A stretch of 64,000 nt of DNA from PALSA-610 sp038239145 (GTDB lineage: Bacteria > Actinomycetota > Acidimicrobiia > IMCC26256 > PALSA-610). The translations under genes were made by a program, and so were the position numbers. The stretch's first letter is position 1. The number at the start of each line of letters is the position of its first letter. The stretch spans positions 1 to 64,000 of the forward strand of contig JBBSFB010000001.1 in the NCBI GenBank assembly GCA_038239145.1. Reading direction: 5' to 3'. A model generated the notes under the pieces. It saw nothing but the letters and a program-made list of their open reading frames with translations. It had not been told where the DNA came from and did no database searches. Below are positions 49,971-60,545 of the stretch, in pieces.

Positions 49971-50015
49971 AAACCCGTGTCGAAGATTCGTTGAGAGAAT
50001 CTTCGACACGGGTTT
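49971..50015 (-). terminator. Strong 19-bp hairpin terminator
   Basis: AAACCCGTGTCGAAGATTC (49971-49989) pairs perfectly with GAATCTTCGACACGGGTTT (49997-50015) around a seven-base loop. On the minus strand the stem ends in TTTTTC, a short U tract, so it terminates transcription of the two membrane-protein genes that end at 50049. It is the clearest terminator in the window. Confidence 0.9.
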
Positions 50016-50048
50016 CGAGAGGGTGGTGCGCCGGGCCGCGGCGGTCGG

Positions 50049-50507
50049 TCAGATTGCGGGGTTGGGCTTCTCCTGCATGCGCAGGACGGCGCCGACCAGG
50101 AGCGCGATCGCTGCGATCAGCATCAAGAAAAGGCCGATGCCCTTGTCGAGGCCGCCCGTGCTGCGGATCAAGAACGCCAGCATCATGATCGTCGCCTGGA
50201 ACCCGAGGACGAGGTGGATCTGGGTCCACGTCAGGCCCAGCACCGTCTCCGGTAGCTTCACCTGCGGCGCGAACGCCACGATGGCGACGTGAGCGGCCAT
50301 CACGACCCCAATGAGCGCCGGGATGGTCGCGATCAGGAAGTTGCCGCTGCTCCAGGCGTTGCGCGACACCGATCCGCCGAAGTGGACGTTGCCGACGGTG
50401 ACCGACGGGCTGGAGAACTTCACGAAGGCGAGGAACGACGCAATGAGCATCACCACGCCGGCGACGAGAATGACGATGTTCGCAGTCGAGAGCTTGAGCT
50501 TGTCCAT
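50049..50507 (-). CDS. Four-helix membrane protein of unknown function, paralogue 1
   Basis: The 152-residue product has four predicted membrane helices: IVILVAGVVMLIASFLAF, FLIATIPALIGVVMAAHVAI, VLGFQATIMMLAFLI and IGLFLMLIAAIALLVGAVL. The loop after helix 1 is polar (SSPSVTVGNVHFGGSVSRNA). It is paralogous to the 50522-50926 product; both share KLP(E/A)(T/S)VLG(L/F)TW(T/E)QIHL and a short cytoplasmic RM/QRE tail. GGGAGACA lies before the ATG. The pair ends at a strong terminator. The function is unknown. Confidence 0.8.
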   Translation of the reverse strand: MDKLKLSTANIVILVAGVVMLIASFLAFVKFSSPSVTVGNVHFGGSVSRNAWSSGNFLIATIPALIGVVMAAHVAIVAFAPQVKLPETVLGLTWTQIHLVLGFQATIMMLAFLIRSTGGLDKGIGLFLMLIAAIALLVGAVLRMQEKPNPAI

Positions 50508-50521
50508 GTGAGTTGTCTCCC

Positions 50522-50926
50522 TCAGCCGATCGCGCCGGTGTTGCGTTCACGCTGAAGGAGCACGGCCCCGACGACGAGCGCGATCCCACCGAGGATCTCG
50601 AACCACTGTCCGATCTGCTTGCTGCCGGTGTCGGTGACCAACCAACCGATCGCCATGAGCGCCGCCATCGCGCCGAGCGAGAGGTGGATCTGCTCCCAGG
50701 TGAAGCCCAGCACCGATGCCGGCAGCTTGACCGAGGCGAACTTCGTCAGCGCGATCTCCGCCGCCATGATCAGCCCGTACAGCGGCAGCAGGGTGGCGAT
50801 GGGAAATGCGCCAGAACCCCATGCACTCGTGTGTGGTGCGAAGTTCAGAAAGGAGAAGATGATCATGACTGCACCGGCAGCCATGATTGTTATCTCTCCG
50901 GGCGTAGGGGATTGCCGATCTGCCAT
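50522..50926 (-). CDS. Four-helix membrane protein of unknown function, paralogue 2
   Basis: From ATG 50926 (MADRQSPTPGEI), preceded by GGGAGACAGCTC, the product has 134 residues; a start 16 codons upstream lacks a ribosome-binding site. Four helices are predicted: ITIMAAGAVMIIFSFLNFA, FPIATLLPLYGLIMAAEIAL, LGAMAALMAIGWLV and WFEILGGIALVVGAVLLQ. It lies 14 bases upstream of its paralogue and shares almost the same leader sequence. It is divergent from purN with 105 bases between, which must hold both promoters; no clear box was found there. Confidence 0.8.
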   Translation of the reverse strand: MADRQSPTPGEITIMAAGAVMIIFSFLNFAPHTSAWGSGAFPIATLLPLYGLIMAAEIALTKFASVKLPASVLGFTWEQIHLSLGAMAALMAIGWLVTDTGSKQIGQWFEILGGIALVVGAVLLQRERNTGAIG

Positions 50927-51031
50927 GAGCTGTCTCCCTCGTTGTAAAGGGAAGTGAAACATCTTTCGAGTCACTACCTGGGGATTTCCGGGGAAAAGAT
51001 GCGCGCGACGGCGCGGGATAGGGTGCCGGTC

Positions 51032-51589
51032 ATGCGGGTCGGGGTCCTGGCATCGGGAAGCGGCACCATCCTCAGCGCCCTACTCCAACGACAGTTGCCG
51101 ATCGTTGCGGTTCTTGTCGACAGACCCTGTGGTGCCCTTGAGATCGCCCAGCGCCACGGCATCGCGGCCGAGCTCGTGGCCCGCACCGACTTCGGCCCGA
51201 CCTTCGACCGGGTCGCCTATACGCACCAGGTCGTCGACGCGCTGCAACGGCACTCGGTCGACCTCGTCGCAATCGCCGGATTCGGCACAATCTTGTCGAA
51301 GCCCTTCGTCGACGCCTACGGCGGCCGGGCCGTGAACACGCACCCCGCGCTCCTGCCTTCGTTCAAGGGATGGCACGCGGTGCGCGATGCCCTCGAGTTC
51401 GGCGTCAAGGTCACCGGTCCGACGGTGCACCTCGTCACCGAGGACGTCGACTCCGGAGAGATCCTGGCCCAAGAGGCGGTGCCCGTCCTCGACGACGACA
51501 CCGAGGAGACCCTGCACGAGCGGATCAAGGAAGTAGAACGCCGCTTGTACCCCGATGTGATCGAAAGGCTCGTGAAGGCACAGCCATGA
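51032..51589 (+). CDS. purN: Phosphoribosylglycinamide formyltransferase
   Basis: PurN formylates GAR with 10-formyl-THF, step 3 of purine synthesis. The 185-residue product begins MRVGVLASGSGTILSALLQ. The catalytic block has VNTHPALLPSFKGWHAVRDA, with the histidine in NTHPALLP, then GVKVTGPTVHLVTEDVDSG, with the catalytic Asp in the last segment. ILAQEAVPVLDDDTEETL follows. ATG 51032 is chosen as it starts the conserved strand. purH overlaps its stop. Confidence 0.96.
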   Translation: MRVGVLASGSGTILSALLQRQLPIVAVLVDRPCGALEIAQRHGIAAELVARTDFGPTFDRVAYTHQVVDALQRHSVDLVAIAGFGTILSKPFVDAYGGRAVNTHPALLPSFKGWHAVRDALEFGVKVTGPTVHLVTEDVDSGEILAQEAVPVLDDDTEETLHERIKEVERRLYPDVIERLVKAQP

Positions 51590-53109
51590 CCACCAACACG
51601 AAGATCAGACGCGCGTTGCTGTCCGTGTACGACAAAACCGGGCTCGTCGAGCTGTCCAAGGGCCTGCACGAGCTCGGCGTCGAGCTGGTCTCGTCGGGAG
51701 GGTCGGCGATCGCGCTGGCCGACGCGGGCGTACCGGTCACGCGGGTCGAGGACGTGACCGGCTCACCCGAGATGCTTGACGGGCGAGTGAAGACGCTCCA
51801 CCCCACGATCCACGGAGGTCTCCTCGCCGATCTCGGGAACGACGACCACCGGCGTGATCTCGATCTGCACGGCATCCGTCCGTTCGAGCTCGTCGTGTCG
51901 AACCTGTACCCGTTCGAGCAGGACCCGGGCATCGAGACCATCGATATCGGCGGGCCCGCGATGACGAGAGCGGCGGCGAAGAACCACGCGTGGGTCACGA
52001 TCGTCACGAGCCCCGATCAGTACGGGAGCCTGCTCACTGAGCTCCGGGCCCACGACGGTGAGGTGACGCCGGAAACGCGACGCGCCTTGGCCCTTGCCGC
52101 CTTCGCTCGTACCGCTGCGTACGACGCCGCGATCGTGCAGTGGCTGCAAGCCGACGAGCTGTTGCCCGAGCACATCGTCGTCGCGCTCGACCGAACCGAC
52201 GAAACGCTGAGGTACGGCGAGAACCCGCACCAACACGGTGCCCGGTACCGGCGTGCGGCAACGACGAGCTTCTGGGACGACACGTTGCAGCACGCCGGAG
52301 TCGCGCTGTCGTACCTGAACTACTACGACACCGACGCGGCGTGGAAACTCGTGCACGATCTCGGCGCCGGTCCGGTGTGCGCCATCATCAAGCACGCCAA
52401 CCCGTGCGGTGTTGCGCTCGACGACACCCTCGCTGCCGCGTACCAACGTGCGCTTGAGTGTGACGAGCGCTCCGCGTTCGGCGGGATCGTCGCGTTGAAC
52501 CGGCCCATCGACGACGCGACCGTCGCCCGGATGATCGAAGGTCCCCAGGCCGACGTGGTCATCGCGCCGGGCTACGCGCCGGGGACGATCGAAGCGCTTC
52601 GGAAGAAGCGCAAGAACACCCGGCTCCTCGAGGCCCCGGCCCCCGGTCAAGACCCCCTGGATTTCCGCCAGATCTCGGGCGGCTTCCTCGTCCAGGACGC
52701 GAACCACTTCGCGTCGACCCGCAACGACTGGCAGGTGGTGACCAAGGTTGCGCCCACACTCGAGCAGTGGCGCGACCTCGAGCTCGCGTGGCGGATCTGC
52801 GGCCACGTGAAATCGAACGCCATCGTGTTGGTGAAAGACGGTCAGGCCGTGGGCATCGGTGCCGGCCAACAGAACCGCGTCGAGTCCGGCGAGATCGCGG
52901 CGAAGAAAGCCGCGGGCCGCGCCCGAAACGGTGCGGCGGCCAGCGACGCCTTCTATCCTTTCCCCGACGGGGTGGAAGCGGCAGCCGACGCGGGGGTGGC
53001 GGCGGTGATCCAACCGGGAGGCTCGGTGAACGACGAGGCCGTGATCGAACGCGCCGACGAGCTCGGGCTCGCGATGGTGCTCACGAGCGAACGGCACTTC
53101 CTCCACTGA
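51586..53109 (+). CDS. purH: Bifunctional AICAR formyltransferase / IMP cyclohydrolase
   Basis: PurH does the last two steps to IMP. The 507-residue product has the MGS cyclohydrolase domain (about residues 1-195: ALLSVYDKTGLVELSKGLHE, GRVKTLHPTIHGGLLA, IDIGGPAMTRAAAKNHAWV) and the formyltransferase domain (LRYGENPHQHGARY, IIKHANPCGVAL, ECDERSAFGGIVALNRPID). SDAFYPFPDGVEAAADAGV and IQPGGSVNDEAVI close it. ATG 51586 overlaps the purN stop, and its TGA overlaps the folD ATG. Confidence 0.98.
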   Translation: MTTNTKIRRALLSVYDKTGLVELSKGLHELGVELVSSGGSAIALADAGVPVTRVEDVTGSPEMLDGRVKTLHPTIHGGLLADLGNDDHRRDLDLHGIRPFELVVSNLYPFEQDPGIETIDIGGPAMTRAAAKNHAWVTIVTSPDQYGSLLTELRAHDGEVTPETRRALALAAFARTAAYDAAIVQWLQADELLPEHIVVALDRTDETLRYGENPHQHGARYRRAATTSFWDDTLQHAGVALSYLNYYDTDAAWKLVHDLGAGPVCAIIKHANPCGVALDDTLAAAYQRALECDERSAFGGIVALNRPIDDATVARMIEGPQADVVIAPGYAPGTIEALRKKRKNTRLLEAPAPGQDPLDFRQISGGFLVQDANHFASTRNDWQVVTKVAPTLEQWRDLELAWRICGHVKSNAIVLVKDGQAVGIGAGQQNRVESGEIAAKKAAGRARNGAAASDAFYPFPDGVEAAADAGVAAVIQPGGSVNDEAVIERADELGLAMVLTSERHFLH

Positions 53110-53984
53110 TGCCGGCCACCCTCCTCGACGGGAACGCGCTCCTCGCTTCGGTCAAGGACGACCTCCGCACCCGCATCAAGACTCTGGGTGAGCACGGCGT
53201 CACTCCGGGTCTCGGCACGATCCTCGTCGGCGACGATCCGCCCAGCCACGCGTACGTGCGCTTGAAGCGTGAGGACTCGGCCGAGATCGGGGTGCGATCG
53301 GTCCACACCGAGCTCCCCTCGACGACCACCCAGACCGAACTGGTCGCGGTCATCGACCGCTACAACCGCGACCCCGACGTGGACGCGTACATCCTCCAAG
53401 TTCCCCTGCCCGACCACCTCGACGCGCAAGCGGCTCTCCTCGCCATCGATCCCGACAAGGACGCCGACGGCCTGCACCCGGTCAACCTGGGCAAGCTCGT
53501 CATGGGCGTGCGTGGGGCACCCCGCCCCTGTACCCCGCTCGGGATTCAAGCCTTGCTGGTGATGTACAACGTCCCGATCGAGAGTCAGCACATCGTGATC
53601 ATCGGGCGCGGTCTCACCATCGGGCGCCCGCTCGTGAATCTGCTCTCGCTGAAGGAGCCCCACGCCAACGCGACGGTCACCGTCTGTCACACCGGAACGC
53701 ATTTCCTGCCCCAGTACACGAAGGAAGCCGACATCATCGTGGCGGCCGCGGGCCGGCCGTCGATCGTCACTCCTGACATGGTCCGACCAGGAGCGGCGGT
53801 CCTGAGCCCCGGGGCGACGATGCAGGGCCGCAAGGTCGTGCCCGACGTCGACGAGGCGTGCTCGCAGGTCGCGGGCTGGATCACGCCCCGGCTGGGCGGC
53901 GTCGGACCCACGACGCGCGCCATGCTCCTCCGCCAGACGGTCGAGATGGCCGAACGCCGGGCCAAGGGAGCCGGGCCCCGATGA
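53109..53984 (+). CDS. folD: Methylenetetrahydrofolate dehydrogenase / cyclohydrolase
   Basis: FolD supplies the 10-formyl-THF used by PurN and PurH. The 291-residue product has LGTILVGDDPPSHAYVRLKR, with the catalytic lysine in YVRLK, and VDAYILQVPLPDHLDAQAAL. DKDADGLHPVNLGKL and PCTPLGIQALL follow, then the nucleotide loop IIGRGLTIGRPLVNLLS, where GRSxxVGxP is usual. The first position of the loop (Gly for Ser) is a variant. Translation is coupled to purH. Confidence 0.96.
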   Translation: MPATLLDGNALLASVKDDLRTRIKTLGEHGVTPGLGTILVGDDPPSHAYVRLKREDSAEIGVRSVHTELPSTTTQTELVAVIDRYNRDPDVDAYILQVPLPDHLDAQAALLAIDPDKDADGLHPVNLGKLVMGVRGAPRPCTPLGIQALLVMYNVPIESQHIVIIGRGLTIGRPLVNLLSLKEPHANATVTVCHTGTHFLPQYTKEADIIVAAAGRPSIVTPDMVRPGAAVLSPGATMQGRKVVPDVDEACSQVAGWITPRLGGVGPTTRAMLLRQTVEMAERRAKGAGPR

Positions 53985-54187
53985 CTGCGGCGCCCCAATC
54001 CGCCCCGCACTGCGCCGTATGCGGCGCGCCGGTTGCCTTCGACGCAGTGAGGTGCCCATCATGTGGGCTCTCGCGGCCCGCCGCCCAGGGCGGCAAAGTT
54101 CTCGGCCGCCAAGGATTGTGGGCGGTCGCGGCGGCGTTGCTAGCGGTGTACGTCATCGTGCTGCTCATCGTCGCCGCCGCGAAGTGA
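53981..54187 (+). CDS. Small zinc-ribbon membrane protein, unknown function
   Basis: The 68-residue product has an N-terminal zinc ribbon (HCAVCGAPVAFDAVRCPSCG, two CxxC pairs 12 residues apart) and a C-terminal membrane helix (LWAVAAALLAVYVIVLLIVA). It overlaps the folD stop by ATGA, so it is probably cotranslated. The architecture resembles the many one-helix zinc-ribbon proteins of actinobacteria. No specific role can be given. Confidence 0.8.
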   Translation: MTAAPQSAPHCAVCGAPVAFDAVRCPSCGLSRPAAQGGKVLGRQGLWAVAAALLAVYVIVLLIVAAAK

Positions 54188-54241
54188 GCTGAATTCGTCC
54201 GGCGAGGCTGTCGGGACCGAAGATCAGGGCGGAGGGTTTCC

Positions 54242-55027
54242 GTGTTGCTGGCCGAGCTCAACGTGCGTCATACCCGCCGGCACATGCCGACGCGCCGGGT
54301 CGCGCTCGATGGCGCTTACCTGCCCACGTCGGGACCCGCACACGGGGTGGCTCTGCTGGCGGCCGTTGTCGCTACCAACCTCCCTGCGATCGAGGACGAG
54401 GGGCGTGAGCTCTTGCCCCGGCTCATCCACGACGCCCGCCACGGGCTTTCCATCCCCCGTATCGCGCTGCGCCACCGGCTCCAGTACGACACCCACGGCC
54501 TCGACCGCTCCCGCCACCGGATGCTGGGCGAGGACGGCAAGCTTGTCGTCGAGCTCGACATCCACGGGGCTCCGACACCGCAGATCCTCGGGGCGGTCAT
54601 GGGCGCGGCCGCGCTGCACGCGAGCGGGCGCACGATCGCGCTCGACGCCATCCGCAAGGTCGTGGAAGGGCGTTGGGGTGGGCTCGCGCCCGATGTCGAG
54701 ATCCGGGTCGTCGCCGAGGCCATGTGGAATGGGATCCGCCCGCCCCTCGCTGCGGCCGGCGAATGGAACATCGGCGCGCCGCCCGAGGAGCTGCTCTGGC
54801 GGGGGGTCGGTCCCGACCAGCGGTGGGCGATGGAGGTGCTCGGCCTGCGCGCAGGCATGGATGTCGAGCGCGACGAGGTTAACCGGCGCTTCCGTCGGCT
54901 CCTGCGCGACGCTCACCCCGACAGCGGCGGCGTCAGCGAGGGTGCCGCCACGCGCATCGCCGAGCTGACGGAGGCCCGTGCCATCCTCCTTGCCATCGCG
55001 ACCGACGCGGTGATGGCCGAGGGGTAG
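54242..55027 (+). CDS. Protein of unknown function with C-terminal J-domain
   Basis: The 261-residue product ends in a J-domain-like segment: VNRRFRRLLRDAHPDSGG, with His225-Pro226-Asp227, then AATRIAELTEARAILLAIA, so it could stimulate a DnaK ATPase. Residues 1-190 do not match a family I know; they include an alpha/beta-looking stretch LVVELDIHGAPTPQILGAVM and WAMEVLGLRAGMDVERDEV. Start GTG 54242 follows GGAGGGTTTCC. It lies in the same direction between folD and mdh, but no partner is evident. Confidence 0.75.
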   Translation: MLLAELNVRHTRRHMPTRRVALDGAYLPTSGPAHGVALLAAVVATNLPAIEDEGRELLPRLIHDARHGLSIPRIALRHRLQYDTHGLDRSRHRMLGEDGKLVVELDIHGAPTPQILGAVMGAAALHASGRTIALDAIRKVVEGRWGGLAPDVEIRVVAEAMWNGIRPPLAAAGEWNIGAPPEELLWRGVGPDQRWAMEVLGLRAGMDVERDEVNRRFRRLLRDAHPDSGGVSEGAATRIAELTEARAILLAIATDAVMAEG

Positions 55028-55035
55028 TCGCCGAC

Positions 55036-55041
55036 TAGCTT
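55036..55041 (+). promoter_or_regulatory. TANNNT -10 box seven bases before mdh
   Basis: TAGCTT ends seven bases before the mdh GTG at 55049, the spacing of a leaderless transcript. The 21-base gap to the upstream gene contains no ribosome-binding site. Confidence 0.45.
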
Positions 55042-55048
55042 CGGCAGC

Positions 55049-56032
55049 GTGAAAAACCCCGTGCGTGTCGCAGTGACCGGTGCCGCCGGTCAGATCGGTT
55101 ACAGCCTCGTCTTCCGGATCGCGCGTGGCGATCTGCTCGGTCCCGACCAGCCCGTCGTGCTGTCGATGCTCGAGATCACGCCCGCCCTCGGCGCGCTGAA
55201 CGGTCTCGTCATGGAGATCATGGACTGCGCGTTCCCGTTGCTCCACGGCATCGAGACGAGCGACGACGCCACGAAGGCGTTTGCCGGCGTCAACTACGCG
55301 TTGCTCGTCGGTTCCCGGCCCCGCACGAAGGGCATGGAGCGCAAGGAGCTGCTGGAAGCCAACGGCGCCATCTTCACCGCGCAGGGCAAGGCGCTGGCCG
55401 CGAGTGCCGCGGACGATATTCGCATCCTCGTCGTCGGTAACCCGGCCAACACCAACTGCCTCATCGCAATGAACAACGCGGGCTCGATCCCGCGCGAGCG
55501 CTTCACCGCGATGACGCGCCTCGACCACAACCGGGCCAAGGCCCAGATCGCGGCGAAGACCGCCGCGCCGGTGGCCGACGTCACGAACATGACGATCTGG
55601 GGCAACCACTCCGCCACCCAGTACCCCGACCTCTTCAACGCCAAGGTCGGCGGCAAAACTGCGAGCGACCTCGTCGATCAGGCATGGATCGAGGGCGAGT
55701 TCATCCCGAGCGTGCAGCAGCGGGGCGCCGCAGTCATCGAAGCGCGGGGCGCGTCGAGCGCGGCCTCGGCCGCGTCGGCCGCACTCGATCACATGCGGGA
55801 GTGGGTGCTCGGCACCATCCCCGGCGACTGGGCGAGCATGGCCGTGTGCTCGGACGGTTCCTACGGGGTCCCCGAAGGATTGATCTCGGGCTTCCCGTGC
55901 ACGACCGAGAACGGTGCGTGGAAGATCGTCCAGGGACTCGACGTCAACGAATTCTCCCGCGGCCGCATCGACGCGAGCGTCGGTGAGCTCGGCGAAGAGC
56001 GCGACGCGGTCTCCGAGCTCGGGCTCATCTAG
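55049..56032 (+). CDS. mdh: Malate dehydrogenase
   Basis: Mdh oxidises malate to oxaloacetate with NAD. The 327-residue product starts at GTG and has the NAD loop VTGAAGQIGYSLVFRIARGD, NYALLVGSRPRTKGMERKEL, VGNPANTNCLIAMNNAG, the catalytic-region TRLDHNRAKAQIAAK (Asp and Arg) and IWGNHSATQYPD with the active histidine. The family is the 326-330-residue cytosolic-type enzyme found in actinobacteria. ogt follows after 16 bases. Confidence 0.97.
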   Translation: MKNPVRVAVTGAAGQIGYSLVFRIARGDLLGPDQPVVLSMLEITPALGALNGLVMEIMDCAFPLLHGIETSDDATKAFAGVNYALLVGSRPRTKGMERKELLEANGAIFTAQGKALAASAADDIRILVVGNPANTNCLIAMNNAGSIPRERFTAMTRLDHNRAKAQIAAKTAAPVADVTNMTIWGNHSATQYPDLFNAKVGGKTASDLVDQAWIEGEFIPSVQQRGAAVIEARGASSAASAASAALDHMREWVLGTIPGDWASMAVCSDGSYGVPEGLISGFPCTTENGAWKIVQGLDVNEFSRGRIDASVGELGEERDAVSELGLI

Positions 56033-56478
56033 GCTACCCCGTAACGACGTGCGCGCATGGCGGCAGCACTCTCCGCACGGTGAGCTGACCGTGGTGGTCA
56101 CCGACGACGGGCTGTACGAGATCAGTCTGCCCGGCGACGACCAGCCCGAAGCCGAGATCAGCGCGCCCGATCGCGTGGTCGCCCGCCAGCTCGATGATTG
56201 GTTCGCGGGGAAGCGCAAGAAGTTCGAGCTCCCCCTCGATCTGCACGAGATCGAAGGCTTTCGGCTCGAGGTGCTGGAGACGTTGGCGCGGGAAGTGCCT
56301 TGGGGCGAGGTCGTGACCTACGGCGAGCTCGCAGCGCTCGCGGGTCGGCCCCGGGCCGCGCGTGCGGTCGGCAGCGCGATGCGCAACAACCCGATCCCGT
56401 TCGTCATCCCGTGTCACCGCGTCGTCGCCGCCGGGAACAAGATCGGCGGTTACGGCGGCGGCCGCAACGCCGTCGCGC

Positions 56479-58125
<1,647 letters not shown>

Positions 58126-58159
58126 GGGGCAGAAAGTACCGTGCAGTGAGGAGGATCTC

Positions 58160-59551
58160 ATGACGGAGTCCCAGTACCGCGTCGAGCACGACTCGATGGG
58201 CGAGGTACGTGTGCCTGCTGACGCCCTCTGGGGTGCGCAGACCCAGCGCGCGGTCGAGAATTTCCCGATCTCGGGCCGGCCGATCGCGGCGGCGTTGGTG
58301 CACGCGCTGGCGCTGATCAAGGCCGAGGCGGCCCGATCGAACCAGCTCGATCGTCCGATGCGGGAGGCGATCGCGGCCGCCGCGGAGGAGGTCGTGAGCG
58401 GCGCGCACGACAGTCAGTTCCCGATCGACGTGTTCCAGACCGGTTCGGGAACCTCGTCGAACATGAACGCCAACGAGGTCATAGCCCGGCTTGCCTCCGA
58501 ACGGTTGGCCCGGGAAAACCTCGGGGGTCCGGTCCATCAGAACGATCACGTGAACATGTCGCAGTCGTCCAACGACGTCTTCCCGTCGGCGGTGCACCTC
58601 GCAGCCGCGCTCGCAATCAGCGAACAGCTCGTCCCGGCGGTGACGAAGTTGTCGAAAGCGCTGCGCAAGAAGCAGCGCGAGTTCGCGCACGAGGTGAAGA
58701 GCGGCCGCACCCACTTGATGGACGCCACCCCGGTGACGCTCGGCCAGGAGTTCGGGGGCTACGCGACCCAGGTCGAGGACGCGAGCGCGCGTCTCGCCGA
58801 CACGATGCCGCGCCTGTGCGCACTGCCGCTCGGTGGGACCGCGGTCGGCACCGGGATCAACGCGCCGAAGGGTTTCGCCCGGAACGTGATCGCGAGGCTC
58901 GCGACACGTACCGGATTGCCGTTGACCGAGGCCAAGGATCATTTCGCGGCGCAGGGCGCGCGCGACGCGCTCGTCGAGACGAGCGGTCAACTGCGGGTCC
59001 TTGCGGTGTCGCTCGTCAAGATCGCCAACGACCTGCGCTGGATGGGCAGCGGTCCCCGAACCGGCCTGGCCGAGATCCGTCTCCCCGACCTCCAACCGGG
59101 GTCGTCCATCATGCCGGGCAAGGTCAACCCGGTAATCCCCGAAGTCGTCACCCAGGTCGCCGCCCAAGTCGTCGGGAACGACGCGGTCGTCGCGTTCGGC
59201 GGTTCGCAGGGCAACTTCGAATTGAACGTCTACGTGCCCGTGATGGCGCGCAACCTGCTCGAGTCGATCGATCTTCTCACGAGCGCGTGCACGGTCTTCG
59301 CCGACAAGTGCGTCGTGGGCATCCAGGCGAACACCGAGACGCTCAAGCGTTACGCGGAGGCGTCGCCTGCGGTCGCGACCTCGCTCAACCCGAAGCTCGG
59401 CTACGAGACCACGGCGGCGATCATCAAGGAGTCGGCCCGGACCGGGAAGTCGGTGCGCCAGATCGTGAAGGCGCGCAAGCTGATGACCGATGCCCAGCTC
59501 GACCGCGCCCTCGACGTGGAAGCCATGACCCGGGGCGGGATCATCGAGTAA
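58160..59551 (+). CDS. fumC: Fumarate hydratase, class II
   Basis: This is the iron-free, stable fumarase. The 463-residue product begins MTESQYRVEHDSMGEVRVPA, has ALWGAQTQRAVENFPISG, QTGSGTSSNMNANEVIA, NDHVNMSQSSNDVFPSAVH and the superfamily signature GSSIMPGKVNPV near residue 315. A GAGGAGG precedes ATG 58160 by seven bases. It is transcribed away from the class I fumarase and its stop overlaps the start of the cation transporter gene. Confidence 0.97.
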   Translation: MTESQYRVEHDSMGEVRVPADALWGAQTQRAVENFPISGRPIAAALVHALALIKAEAARSNQLDRPMREAIAAAAEEVVSGAHDSQFPIDVFQTGSGTSSNMNANEVIARLASERLARENLGGPVHQNDHVNMSQSSNDVFPSAVHLAAALAISEQLVPAVTKLSKALRKKQREFAHEVKSGRTHLMDATPVTLGQEFGGYATQVEDASARLADTMPRLCALPLGGTAVGTGINAPKGFARNVIARLATRTGLPLTEAKDHFAAQGARDALVETSGQLRVLAVSLVKIANDLRWMGSGPRTGLAEIRLPDLQPGSSIMPGKVNPVIPEVVTQVAAQVVGNDAVVAFGGSQGNFELNVYVPVMARNLLESIDLLTSACTVFADKCVVGIQANTETLKRYAEASPAVATSLNPKLGYETTAAIIKESARTGKSVRQIVKARKLMTDAQLDRALDVEAMTRGGIIE

Positions 59552-60510
59552 TGGAGCCCGAGCCCGAACCCGATCGACCCCACGAGGCCCAACCGGAGTC
59601 CAAGCGCGCGATCGTCGCCGCGTTCCTGGCCAATCTCGGTATCGCCGTCATCAAGTTCGTGGCGTTCGTCATTACACATTCGAGCTCGATGCTGTCGGAG
59701 TCGATCCACTCGCTCGCCGACACCGCCAACCAGGGCCTCCTGTTGCTCGGGCGGGTCCGATCTCGCCGACCCGCCGACGACAAGCACCCGTTCGGCTACG
59801 GCACGGTCCGCTACTTCTACGCGTTCGTCGTCGCGTTCGTGCTGTTCAGCCTCGGCGGCGTGTTCTCGGTCTTCGAGGGCGTCGAGAAGCTGACGAAGCC
59901 GCACGCGATCGAGAGCGCGGGTTGGGCGATCGGGGTGCTGCTCGTGTCGATGGTGCTGGAAGGGCTTTCGTTCCGTACCGGGATCCGGGAGGCGAACGAG
60001 CACCGACCCGCCGGCGAATCGTGGTGGGGGTTCATCCGGCACACGAAGAGCCCCGACCTCCCCGTGGTGCTGCTCGAGGACTCGGCCGCGCTGGTCGGTC
60101 TCGCGTTCGCGTTGATCGGCGTCGTGCTGGCCGAGATCACGGGGAACGGGCGTTGGGACGGGGTCGGCAGCCTCGCGATCGGGCTGCTGCTCGTTGCCGT
60201 CGCGATCGTGTTGGTGATCGAGATGGGCAGCCTGCTCGTCGGCGAGTCCGCCCGTCCGGAGGTCGTGCAGCGCATCCGGAGCGCGATCGAAGCCTCGCCT
60301 GCGGTACGCCGCTGCATCCATCTCCGCACCGAGCACCTCGGACCCGACGAGATCGTCGTGGCTACCAAGGTCGAGTTCGATCCGCACCTCACTGTTGCCG
60401 AGTTGGCCCGGACGATCGACGCGCTCGAGATCGACATCCGCACGGTCGAGCCCAGGGCCACGTTGATCTTCGTCGAGCCCGACGTGTACCGCGAACCGGT
60501 CGGTCAGTAG
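59551..60510 (+). CDS. Cation diffusion facilitator family transporter
   Basis: CDF proteins export Zn, Fe, Co or Mn in exchange for protons. The 319-residue product has about six helices, the motif SSSMLSESIHSLADTANQGL in helix 2 with metal-site His and Asp, KHPFGYGTVRYFYAF, and VVLLEDSAALVGLAFALIG in helix 5. A cytoplasmic C-terminal domain (ARPEVVQRIRSAIEASPAVR onward) follows. Its ATG shares one base with the fumC stop. Metal specificity is unknown; the neighbouring Fe-S fumarase makes iron a possibility, not more. Confidence 0.93.
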   Translation: MEPEPEPDRPHEAQPESKRAIVAAFLANLGIAVIKFVAFVITHSSSMLSESIHSLADTANQGLLLLGRVRSRRPADDKHPFGYGTVRYFYAFVVAFVLFSLGGVFSVFEGVEKLTKPHAIESAGWAIGVLLVSMVLEGLSFRTGIREANEHRPAGESWWGFIRHTKSPDLPVVLLEDSAALVGLAFALIGVVLAEITGNGRWDGVGSLAIGLLLVAVAIVLVIEMGSLLVGESARPEVVQRIRSAIEASPAVRRCIHLRTEHLGPDEIVVATKVEFDPHLTVAELARTIDALEIDIRTVEPRATLIFVEPDVYREPVGQ

Positions 60511-60545
60511 TCCCGAAGTCCGTCGCGACCAACGGCGCGCCGCGA

